Shown here: positions 27,044 through 35,700 of the stretch, piece by piece
How the letters are laid out: each line of letters begins with the position of its first letter
How positions within the stretch are numbered: the stretch's first letter is position 1
NCBI GenBank assembly: GCA_013373085.1
Contig: JABXIM010000170.1
Span: 1 to 51,647, forward strand
From: Oceanospirillaceae bacterium
GTDB taxonomy: Bacteria > Pseudomonadota > Gammaproteobacteria > Pseudomonadales > Balneatricaceae
Direction: 5' to 3'
DNA length: 51,647 nucleotides
The notes under the pieces: generated by a model
What the model was told of the DNA's origin: nothing
Databases searched by the model: none
The model's input: the letters and a program-made list of their open reading frames with translations, nothing else
Translations under genes and position numbers: made by a program

Positions 27044-28246
27044 ATGCTGGAAACACGCACCGGCAATACACTAACGGTCGAGTCCGCTCAAGCCGCCGAC
27101 CTGTACCAGAAGGCCGTCGACTTGATCCTGGGATCGGAATCCGGTGCGGCACAGGCCCTGGACCGGGCGCTCGAGCTCGAACCGGCGTTCGCGTTGGCGG
27201 CAGCGGCTCGTTACTGCGTGGCGAAAGATGTTGGCGAGCCCGGGGCCGAAATCTACCGGGCGCTTGCAGAACGTGCCTCCCTGGCCGCATCCGACTGGGA
27301 GCGGGAACATGTCGATGTGCTGATCGGTATTATCGACCAGCCCGGCGCTACCTTGGCAAAGGCCCAAACGTACATCGAAACCACGCCTGCCGATCTATTG
27401 GTCGTTTCCCAGTTGGCGGGGTACCTGTTGTTCTACGGTGGACCTCACAAGCTGGAAGCGGTGCTGAACGTTTTCGAGTCCGTGGAAGGGGCGCTGAGCA
27501 ACGACTGGGCATTTCTGGCCCGGCTTGGATTTGCGGCCAGTGAAGCGGGACAACGCACACGCGGGCGCGAGCTGCTCGAGCGGGCTTTGGACATTCGGCC
27601 CCAGGCGCTCTATTCCATTCACGGTCTGGCGCACCTGTTGCACGATGAGGGGGCCGCTGAAGAGTCGGTCAAGGTGCTGGAGGACTGGCTCAGGGTCCAT
27701 GAAGCAGGCGCCCGTGAAGGGCAAATGTATGGGCATGTGCAGTGGCACCTGGCCCTGGCCGAGTGGCAGGTGGGCGACCGGGAAGCGGCAATGCGGCGTT
27801 ACCTGGCATACTGCGCTCCCAGCACCACGACCTGCGGCCCGATTCTGACCCTTGCCGACTGTGGCGGCTTCCTGCTGCGGGATTACCTGAAAAGCGGTCA
27901 GGCGAGTCCCTTGCAAACTGATGTTCTGGAGCATATCGAGCGCGTCTGGGGAATGATGGGCCATCCCTTCGTCGCGCTGCACGTTGCTGGCCTGTATGCG
28001 AGTGCCGGCGACCTGGGCGGGCTTCAACGCTGTGAACGGGCGCTTTTGGACAAAGCGGCCGGGGGGAATCCTGATGTATCGCTTGCGCTGGTGTCCGCAT
28101 TACGTGATTTCGTGGCTGGCGACTATCAGCACGCGGCCCGGACCCTCGCGACACTGTCCCCGAGCGCGCGTATCGGTATTGGCGGCAGTAATGTCGAGCG
28201 AATACTGGTCGACCTGCTTGAAACCCAGTGCAACGCGCGAAACTGA
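27044..28246 (+). CDS. TPR-repeat protein, TTC38-like
   Basis: 400 residues, ATG start 32 bp after the lipocalin. Built of helical repeats throughout: AADLYQKAVDLILGSESGAA, AAQALDRALELEPAFALAAA, RGRELLERALDIRPQALYSI. HGLAHLLHDEGAAEESVKVL and GHVQWHLALAEWQVGDREAA match the His-Gly-Leu-Ala-His and Trp-His signatures of the tetratricopeptide repeat protein 38 family, whose molecular role is unknown. No signal peptide; cytoplasmic. GC back to host level, unlike the lipocalin. Confidence 0.85.
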   Translation: MLETRTGNTLTVESAQAADLYQKAVDLILGSESGAAQALDRALELEPAFALAAAARYCVAKDVGEPGAEIYRALAERASLAASDWEREHVDVLIGIIDQPGATLAKAQTYIETTPADLLVVSQLAGYLLFYGGPHKLEAVLNVFESVEGALSNDWAFLARLGFAASEAGQRTRGRELLERALDIRPQALYSIHGLAHLLHDEGAAEESVKVLEDWLRVHEAGAREGQMYGHVQWHLALAEWQVGDREAAMRRYLAYCAPSTTTCGPILTLADCGGFLLRDYLKSGQASPLQTDVLEHIERVWGMMGHPFVALHVAGLYASAGDLGGLQRCERALLDKAAGGNPDVSLALVSALRDFVAGDYQHAARTLATLSPSARIGIGGSNVERILVDLLETQCNARN

Positions 28247-28279
28247 ACTATCAACGGTTTGGTTTCCAGGGAGGCAAAG

Positions 28280-28501
28280 GTGGCAGAAGTGATTTTGGAG
28301 TCCACAATCAGGTGTCCAAGGTGCGGTCATCAAAAAACGGAAACGATGCCGACTGACGCCTGCCTGTATTTCTACGAATGCGAGTCCTGCCATGCCCTCC
28401 TGAAACCGAAGTCTGGCGACTGCTGTGTCTTCTGTTCTTATGGCTCGGTCGCATGTCCGCCCATTCAAGAGGGGGCGGGCTGTTGTGGTTCAAGGCAATA
28501 G
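28280..28501 (+). CDS. GDCCVxC-domain cysteine-rich protein
   Basis: 73 residues from the GTG at 28280, with GGAGG 6 bp upstream. The frame opens at 28259 but that start lacks a ribosome site. Eleven cysteines: RCPRCGH, ECESCHALLKP, the family signature GDCCVFCSYGSVACPPIQ, and GAGCCG at the end. Small zinc- or metal-binding protein. Relatives are often carried near mercury or other metal-resistance genes, but none is seen here. 33 bp after the TPR gene, possibly co-transcribed. Confidence 0.85.
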   Translation: MAEVILESTIRCPRCGHQKTETMPTDACLYFYECESCHALLKPKSGDCCVFCSYGSVACPPIQEGAGCCGSRQ

Positions 28502-28531
28502 ACAACCGCATCAGTGTGCAGCCGATGCTAG

Positions 28532-28720
28532 GGTGGGACGTTAGTAATTGAGATTCCTGTTGCCAAGGCAACCTACCTGAACACCCAAAACCTATGGAAG
28601 CTGTTCTGGCAACGTGCTGATGTGGAGTGGCATGGTTACGAGCCCAATCTGACAATACCTTCGCTAAAAGAGTTTCTGGCTGTTGTTGACGTAGATGAAT
28701 GTGGCTGCTTTTGGCGTTAA
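28532..28720 (+). pseudogene. DUF3024 gene fragment (3' half)
   Basis: An open stretch with no start codon between an in-frame TAG at 28529 and a TAA at 28718-28720. It reads VIEIPVAKATYLNTQNLWKL, then FWQRADVEWHGYEPNLTIPS and LKEFLAVVDVDECGCFWR, the C-terminal half of the DUF3024 family (about 110 residues when whole). The N-terminal half is gone. The fragment is too short to be picked up as an ordinary gene and shows that this gap is the scar of a lost gene. Confidence 0.75.
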
Positions 28721-28961
28721 AAGGAAGACACTGCGGCATTACACCTGCGTCGTGTACTTCTTCAAATATGAGTGCTGGATGGTATGCAAGGGTCGAGCTC
28801 TTCGGCCTGCACTGTTCGCGCGTAAGCGGAATTATCCGATAGACTGGAGGCAAGGCTGCCGCTTTGACCGTTGACTACCATCTCATAGAAAATAAAAACA
28901 TGCTCAAAAAGGTCTATACTACCGTATCAATGTGCCCCAAAAAATCAGAATATGAGTTTGT
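28721..28961. promoter_or_regulatory. Upstream region of the APC permease gene
   Basis: No gene seen. An AT-rich tail (28870-28960) contains TATACT at about 28914-28919, a good -10 hexamer, and TTGACT near 28873. These are too far apart to form one promoter, so the -35 is uncertain. Confidence 0.3.
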
Positions 28962-30263
28962 ATGCACGTATCAAAAAAGCCAATAGGGTTCTGGTCAGCT
29001 GTTTCAATGGGTATTGGGGCAATGGTCGGGGCCGGTATTTTTGCGCTTCTGGGTGAAGCCAGTGTTATCTCCGGTAGTGCCGTTTATATTTCGTTTATCG
29101 TCGGTGGTATAGTTGCGTTGTTTAGTGGGTATTCTTTAGGCAAACTCGGGGCATGCTATCCGTCGTCCGGTGGGATTATAGAATATTTGTCTCAGGCTTA
29201 TGGGGCCGGTCTTTTTACCGGGAGCATGGGCGTGATGATGTACTTTGCTGCTGTAGTTTCTCTCAGTTTGGTTGCTAAGGCATTTGGAAATTACGCGATC
29301 ACTTTTTTGCCAGACCATGCAGCATTACAGATATGGCAGCACATTTTCTCAATTGGAGTTATAGTTCTATTTGTTTTGATTAATCTCGGGGGAGCAAAAG
29401 ATGTTGCTGTTTTAGAAAGAGTTACTGTCGGAATAAAATTTGTTGTTTTAGCTGGACTGTCTGTTGCCGGTATTATTGTTATTAAACCGGAACTGTTATC
29501 AACTTCGCACTATCCGCCAATAAATAATGTTTTTTTTAGTATTGCAATAACATTTTTTGCTTATGAGGGATTTCGGGTCATTACCAATGTGGCAGAGGAT
29601 ATGCCAGACCCATCCAAAACGCTGCCTCGTGCCATGGTCGCTGCTATTTTATTGGTTATGTTGCTTTATGTGATGATCGCGTTTGCCGTTTTTGGTAATT
29701 TGCCGGTTAGTCAGGTGATAGCCGCCAAAGACTTTGCGTTGGCGCAGGCGGCCTTACCCATATTTGGCCATGTCGGTTTTAGTGTGGTTGCGGTTACGGC
29801 GCTTATATCAACGGCATCTGCTATAAATGCCAATTTGTATGCGGTCACCAATGTTACTTATCAACTTGCTAAGGATGGCGAACTTCCAAGCTTATATGGA
29901 AAACCGATTGCTCATAGTCGAGAAGGGCTTGTTGTCAGTGGAGTTTTTATCATTGTATCTTTGCTATTGTTTGATTTGACTGAAATTGCTGCTATTGGCT
30001 CTGTATCGATCCTCTTTATTCATGCTGTGACACATATTGGACATCTGAAACTGATAAATGAAACAGGTGCATCAAAAATCATGATAATTCTGGCTGTACT
30101 GTCGAGCTCTATTGCGCTGGTGCTTTCATTTATTTACATATCCAGAGAGTTGGATCACATAATCATAATTCTTGCCGGATTTGTCGTTGTCGCAGCTGTT
30201 ACGGAGTTCTCGCTTCAAAAAATCAATAAAAAAGAAATCAGGCCAAGGATAAAAAATATTTGA
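28962..30263 (+). CDS. APC-superfamily amino acid permease
   Basis: 433 residues, ATG start. N-terminal KKPIGFWSAVSMGIGAMVGA continuing GIFALLGE is the APC consensus (glycine-rich first helix for substrate binding). About 12 membrane helices. Conserved AYEGFRVITNVAEDMPDPSK after helix 6 is the family's intracellular loop motif, and TASAINANLYAVTNVTYQLAKDG fits helix 8. Import of an amino acid or amine by cation coupling is likely; the substrate cannot be told. The gene is much more AT-rich than the core genes, with T/A third positions, suggesting acquisition. Confidence 0.88.
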   Translation: MHVSKKPIGFWSAVSMGIGAMVGAGIFALLGEASVISGSAVYISFIVGGIVALFSGYSLGKLGACYPSSGGIIEYLSQAYGAGLFTGSMGVMMYFAAVVSLSLVAKAFGNYAITFLPDHAALQIWQHIFSIGVIVLFVLINLGGAKDVAVLERVTVGIKFVVLAGLSVAGIIVIKPELLSTSHYPPINNVFFSIAITFFAYEGFRVITNVAEDMPDPSKTLPRAMVAAILLVMLLYVMIAFAVFGNLPVSQVIAAKDFALAQAALPIFGHVGFSVVAVTALISTASAINANLYAVTNVTYQLAKDGELPSLYGKPIAHSREGLVVSGVFIIVSLLLFDLTEIAAIGSVSILFIHAVTHIGHLKLINETGASKIMIILAVLSSSIALVLSFIYISRELDHIIIILAGFVVVAAVTEFSLQKINKKEIRPRIKNI

Positions 30264-30297
30264 TAAAAGGTTAATGACATACATGCAGACAACAACA

Positions 30298-30317
30298 GGG
30301 ACTTATTCATAGGTTCC
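30298..30317 (-). repeat. Dispersed 20-bp motif, inverted partner of 20837-20856
   Basis: Exact reverse complement of GGAACCTATGAATAAGTCCC. It lies just downstream of the permease gene, before the decayed methyltransferase. Confidence 0.8.
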
Positions 30318-30427
30318 GTATCTGCCGGACCCGACCCGAAACTCTTGAGAAACAGATGCGCAAGCGATTCCCACAGCACGCGAAGGGCACCTGCTAACTC
30401 ACTGCAGGCGGTCAGGAAACCGAGATC

Positions 30428-30890
30428 ATGTATCGGTTCGGCCATGAACTGCCCGAGTTCGCAATGTTCCCGTTGCTCGATCGGCCCGATGCACTCGCAG
30501 GGCTGAAGAGCATGTATGAGCGCCATCTCGAGACGGCAGCGGCCATCGGCTTTTCCGTCCTATCGGAGGCCTGGACAGGGCTGCTGAGGGCGACATTACT
30601 TCCTGAAACGTTAGTAAACACAATGGCGCGCGGGCGTCGATTTCGCTTCTGCCCTGCGCGACTGGTTCAAACGTATCCGCATGCTTCGCCCCAATGCCTC
30701 GGCAATGGACAAGATGGTGCTCTGCAGTATCGGACATCCGGAGGACGGCGATCCTGAGAATCTCGGGATGCTGATGGGCGAGCTGGCGCGGCGCTATCCA
30801 CACATCGACATCTGGGGAGGTTGCGGTGGAACCCGGGAGAAGCACCTCGGTCATATTGCCCGGCAAGTGGGAAAACCGGTCGCCAATTAA
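30428..30890 (+). pseudogene. Decayed homocysteine S-methyltransferase family gene
   Basis: Two pieces in different frames. The 5' piece (30428 to about 30570) reads GHELPEFAMFPLLDRPDALA then MYERHLETAAAIGFSVL, the start of the BHMT/homocysteine methyltransferase barrel. The 3' piece (30681-30890) reads ASAMDKMVLCSIGHPEDGDP, ENLGMLMGELARRYPHIDIW and GGCGGTREKHLGHIARQVG. Most of the barrel between them (about 200 codons) is deleted, and the N-terminal DGGMGT is missing. The zinc-binding GGCCGT is changed to GGCGGT. Clearly non-functional. Confidence 0.8.
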
Positions 30891-31030
30891 CCTGACGGAC
30901 ACATAGATGCTCTATCTGTTGGTCCAGCGCTTCGCGAAAACAGGCGGGGGTTCCCAAGCAATCATGGCTTGCAGCGGCGGTTGCTTGATGCCGCCGCTGA
31001 AGCCGATCAATACCTGTATCAGGGAGGATT

Positions 31031-31972
31031 ATGGAAATCAAAAGGAACATCGTCTTCGGTTCGGGGCCGTTGGGGCTCTGGGTCGCGCAAATGCTCGTTG
31101 AGCAATACAAACAGGTCGCGGTCGTTAACCGAAGCGGACAAGTGGCCCATAAGATCTCAGACCAGATAGACATCATTGCCGGGGATGGCAACGATTCTGA
31201 AAAGGTTTATGAGATCTGCAGAGGTGCGGATGCAGTATTTCATTGCGCAATGCCGCCTTATACGCAATGGCCTGAAAAATTCCCGTCACTGACGCGGGGA
31301 ATCCTTGATGGAGTGAAACGGGCCGGCTGTAAATTGATTTATGCCGATAATCTGTATGGGTACGGCGATACCGAGGGCTTGCCAGTAACGGAGTCGCTTC
31401 CCTATAGAGCGACCGGCCGCAAGGGAAAGGTCAGGGCGGAAATGGCAGAGATGCTGTTGAAGGAACCCGGCCTGAAGGTTGTAATTGCAAGGGGATCCGA
31501 TTTCTATGGGCCCATGGTCACGAATTCTGCCTTCGGCGGGATGTTTTTCAAGGCCGCGCTGTCGGGTAAACCGGCCAGCGTGCTGGGGAATGTGGATTTG
31601 CCGCATACCTATACCTACATAAAGGATTTCGCCAGGGCTCTGGTCAGGCTGAGCGACCAGGACGACGCCGTTGGCCAGGTGTGGCATGTCGCCAACCCTC
31701 CGACCGTTACCACGCGGCGACTGGTTTCGCTTGTCGAAGAGCATTTACAGAAACCGGTCAGGATACGGTCTGCAGGAAAGCGCATGGTCTCGTTTTTGGG
31801 GCTTTTCAATCCCATGCTGAAAGAGATGAGCGAGATGATGTATGAGTGGGAGCAGCCATACATCGTTGACCACAGGAAATACGAAGACCGGTTCGGCAAC
31901 GATAGCACCCCCCATGAGATAGCGATCCGGGAAACCCTGGAGTGGTACCGCGCCAGCCCGGATATCACATGA
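31031..31972 (+). CDS. NAD-dependent epimerase/dehydratase family protein (extended SDR-like)
   Basis: 313 residues, ATG with GGGAGG upstream. Rossmann fold start IVFGSGPLGLWVAQMLVEQY (GxGxxG in place of GxxGxxG), HCAMPPYTQWPEKFPSLTRG, and YADNLYGYGDTEG where extended SDRs have YxxxK-like residues. Then VVIARGSDFYGP (the usual RxxDFYGP), HTYTYIKDFARALVRL and GQVWHVANPPTVTTRRLVSL. Atypical catalytic residues make the reaction uncertain. It ends before a terminator, 740 bp upstream of the PKS, so it is probably a separate transcript. Confidence 0.82.
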   Translation: MEIKRNIVFGSGPLGLWVAQMLVEQYKQVAVVNRSGQVAHKISDQIDIIAGDGNDSEKVYEICRGADAVFHCAMPPYTQWPEKFPSLTRGILDGVKRAGCKLIYADNLYGYGDTEGLPVTESLPYRATGRKGKVRAEMAEMLLKEPGLKVVIARGSDFYGPMVTNSAFGGMFFKAALSGKPASVLGNVDLPHTYTYIKDFARALVRLSDQDDAVGQVWHVANPPTVTTRRLVSLVEEHLQKPVRIRSAGKRMVSFLGLFNPMLKEMSEMMYEWEQPYIVDHRKYEDRFGNDSTPHEIAIRETLEWYRASPDIT

Positions 31973-32069
31973 CAGATTTTCAGCTCGGCGTTCAATTCGC
32001 AGGCGGGAGCGCAGGCATATTCGTAAATTCTTGATTGTCGCCATACAGAGACGGTAATGGTGAGAACCT

Positions 32070-32107
32070 GACGCCCAATGGAGTTTATATTCTATTGGGC
32101 GTTTTCA
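32070..32107 (+). terminator. Rho-independent terminator upstream of the PKS cluster
   Basis: ACGCCCAAT (32071-32079) and ATTGGGCGT (32094-32102) pair perfectly over 9 bp around a 14-base loop, followed by TTTTCATT. It lies about 100 bp after the epimerase stop and isolates it from the PKS. Confidence 0.75.
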
Positions 32108-32714
32108 TTAGGTGTATTTAATATAAAACAAATGTTTGAAAGAAGCTGAGATATGCGTTAGATTCGACTGTGTTTAGCTAAAGTGCGGACTCCTGTGGTG
32201 CTCTGATCAATAGCAAAGGTAGTACACCTGGGCTGCAGCGAAGCGCCCTGTGCTAACGCCTGGAGACGACAGGATAGATTTTTTATATAGCAGATATATA
32301 TCAAAAAAATAACCAAGGATGGTATCAAAATGTTTGTAAATTTCGATTTTCATGTCACCAAAGCGCAATATGTTAAAGTTATCGTGCTGCACCTATAAAG
32401 CCCTCCCTGTGGCCTATCCAATAGCGGGAACCGGCTGTGGTGTAGCAATGGTATGCTGTTCGAATATTGCTGTCTAAAGTGCGGTTGGCGGCTTTAAATA
32501 AATTTATTATGGCGGTCGATCTTTTTCTGGCGAAGGCCTGCGGAATATTCTGGCGGGCATGCGTCGCTATGCAGTAATTGCTTCCAAGTCAACAATCGAA
32601 GAAAACCTTATTGGCTCGCCAAATGGGGCGGTTCGCGGTTGCTTTACGTTTAGGCTTGGGCGCCAGGGGCGGCGACCTTTATGGATCAATATTTCAGGTA
32701 AAAGGAGTTCGGTC
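32108..32714. promoter_or_regulatory. Leader region of the PKS cluster with an 11-bp direct repeat
   Basis: About 600 bp, AT-rich, no supported gene. CTAAAGTGCGG occurs at 32178-32188 and again at 32474-32484, in direct orientation. A TATTAT-type -10 candidate lies just after the second copy (about 32505). The PKS frame is open upstream to 32559, but AAAGGAG at 32700-32706 marks the real start at 32715. The promoter and any regulator binding are inferred. Confidence 0.4.
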
Positions 32715-35700
32715 ATGGAAAATGCTGAAGGCGCAACCAGCGATTATGAGCAAGTCAAAGTCGCGATTGTTGGCGCTGCGTGTAAATTTCCAGGCGGATC
32801 TAACAATCCAGAGCTGTTCTTTCAGAACCTGCTTTCCGGTAGAAACTATGCCAGCAAGATCCCCATGGATCGTTGGTCTCTGGATAAGTTCAGCAACGCC
32901 AGCGACTCTGCGGGTAAGGCGTATGTCGAGTTCGGGCACTTTCTGCACGACTACGACTACCGCGGCTTCGATGCCGAATTCTTCAACCTTTCACCGCGTG
33001 AAGTCGAATTCCTCGATCCGCAACAGCGGATGCTCCTGGAGCTGAGCTGGGAAGCGCTGGAGTCTGCCGGGCTCGACCCGGAGCAGATGGCCGGCTCCGA
33101 GACCGGGGTTTTTGTCGGCGGTTTCACGGTTGACCATCTGCTCAACCAGTTGGGGGCGGGGGCCAGGGACACCATTGGTTCCCACAGCGCGGCCGGCGCC
33201 ACCCTCACCATGCTGTCCAACCGAATTTCCTACGCGTTTGACTTCCATGGTCCCAGCTTTTCGCTGGATACGGCTTGCTCCTCGTCGCTGGTCGCCTTTG
33301 CCCAGGCGGTCTCGGCGATTGAGTCCAGCCAGTGTGAAACGGCGCTGGTGGGCGGTGTCAATTTCATGCTGCGCCCCGAATACACCATTGCCATGTCGAA
33401 GGGCCGCTTCCTGGCCAAAGATGGCCGCTCCAAGAGTTTCGATTCCCGTGCCGACGGCTACGGCCGCGGTGAAGGCGGCGGCGTGGTGGTACTGAAGAGC
33501 CTGGCCGCCGCAGAGCGTGACGGCGATCCCATCCTGGCGGTGGTCGAGGGCGTCGGCGTCAATCAGGATGGCCGCACCAGCGGCATCACCGTGCCCAACC
33601 CCAGCGCACAACGCGACCTCATGAAAAAGGTGTTGTCGACCAGCGGCTGCGATGCCGGAGGGGTCAATTACGTCGAGGCGCATGGCACCGGCACAGGGGT
33701 GGGCGATCCACTCGAGACAAAAGCGATCGCCGAGGTCTACGGGCGTGACAACGACTGCTGTGTCGGATCGGTCAAGGCGAGCATCGGGCACCTGGAAGCC
33801 GCTGCCGGTATTGCCAGTGTCATCAAGTCCGTAATGATGTTGCGCAACAATATGGTACCGCCGGTCGCGGGCCTGGAAACGGTCAACCCCGCGATACCGG
33901 AGCGGATTTTCCTGCCCCGGTCGCCGGTGCCCCTGGCGGCCGATGGCCAGTCGGCCAGGATCGCCATCAACTCCTTTGGCTACGGTGGCACCAATGCGCA
34001 TGTCATCCTGTCCGGCCGGCCCGGTTTGAACCGTCGCAACGGCGCAGCGGATGGCCTGTCCGGAGGCCAGCGGTTGCTGCCTGTCTCCGCGCGCGATGCC
34101 GACGCCTTGCGCGCGCGGGCCGCGCAGTTCGCGGCTCTGCTGGCCTCGGACGAGGTCGCGCTGGATGACGTCCTCTTCACGGCCTCGAACCGGCGTGCTC
34201 AGCTGTCGCACCGCCTGGCGGTCTGGGGCGATTCCAGGCAGGCGTTGCGGGAGGCGTTGCAGCAGTACCTCGAAGGCGAGTTGCCGCCGGGTGCGTCCCT
34301 GGGCGAGCGCGCCAGCTCCGGCGACAAGCGCATTGCCTTTGTCTACACCGGGATGGGGCCGCAGTGGCATGGCATGGGCCGCGAGCTATACGAACAAAAC
34401 GCGATCTTTCGCGCCACGCTGCAGGAGGCTGACGCGGTATTCAGCCAAATCGCCGGATTTTCCATTCTCGAGGAGATGCTCAAGGACGAGGAACACTCCG
34501 AGATCAAGCGTACCGACTATGCCCAGCCCGGCAATCTGATGGTCCAGCTGGGGTTGACCGCGGCACTGGCGGCTGAAGGGGTAACGCCCGATGCGGTTGT
34601 CGGTCACTCGGTTGGCGAGGTGGCTTCTGCCTGGGCCTCGGGCATGCTGACCCTGGAGGAGACCCTGCTGGTGAGCTGCCAGCGCAGCCGTATCCAGGCG
34701 ACCACGGCCGGGCAGGGCAAAATGCTGGCGCTGGGCGTCGGTGAGGCCACCGCGGCCGAGCTGATCGCACCTTACGCAGGCAAGGTCTCGCTGGCTGCAA
34801 TCAACTCGCCGGCCAGCGTGACCGTGGCCGGCGCTGCCGATTGTCTGGACGCAATCCTCGCATCCGCAATCGAGCAAAAGCTTTTTGCCCGTATGCTCGA
34901 TGTAGCCGTGCCTTATCACAGCCCGGTAATGGAGCAGCTCAAGCCCGAGCTGCGCAGGCAATTGTCGGTGCTGGACCCGGCCGAGGCCAGGACCGCGCTC
35001 TATTCCACGGTGACCGGCGGTCGCGTCGGGCACGCGGCCGACGCCCGCCGCTTCGATGCCAAATACTGGTGTGACAACGTACGCGAGCCGGTCCATTTCG
35101 CCGCGGCGATTCGCAGCATGCTGGCCGACGGCTACACGACGTTTGTCGAGATCGGGCCGCATCCGGTGCTGCGACGCGCAATCGAAGAGGTGTTCCAGGA
35201 GCAGGGCGCCGATGCCCGAGAGGTCGCCACGCTTTGGATGAACAAGCCTGAGGGCCTATCGGTGCACCAGGCGGTGGCCGATATCTACACGGCGGGCGGC
35301 GGCATCGACTGGCAGAGACGCGAAGGTGCCGGTCGCCTGATCGACCTGCCCGCGTATCCGTGGCAGCGCAAGCCGCTGTGGCGCGAGTCGCTGTGGCAGG
35401 CCAATGACCGCACGCATGAGCAACTCGATCCGCTGCACGGCCACGACGGCGCCGACCTCAACCTGAGCCGGCTCAACTACCTCGATGACCACAAGGTGGA
35501 CGGTGTCGCCATTATGCCGGCTGCAGGCTTCCTGGAGGCGTTGTGCGAGTCGGCGCGGGAACGGTGGCCGCAACTGGACGCACAGAGTGGCTGGAGCCTG
35601 CGCAATATCGAGATTCTCGAGGCGCTGATTCTCGACCGGGAGCGCGCGCTTCACCTCAGTGTCGCTTTCGACGACTTCACCAACGAGGCGAAACTGCTGG

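Noticed and set aside
31031-31972. Epimerase/SDR gene as part of the PKS cluster
   Set aside because: Separated by a strong terminator and about 740 bp; no evidence of co-transcription, so left out of the cluster.
32207-32392. 61-residue minus-strand frame in the PKS leader
   Set aside because: AT-rich region, no ribosome site, sequence not protein-like beyond Ile/Tyr/Phe bias.
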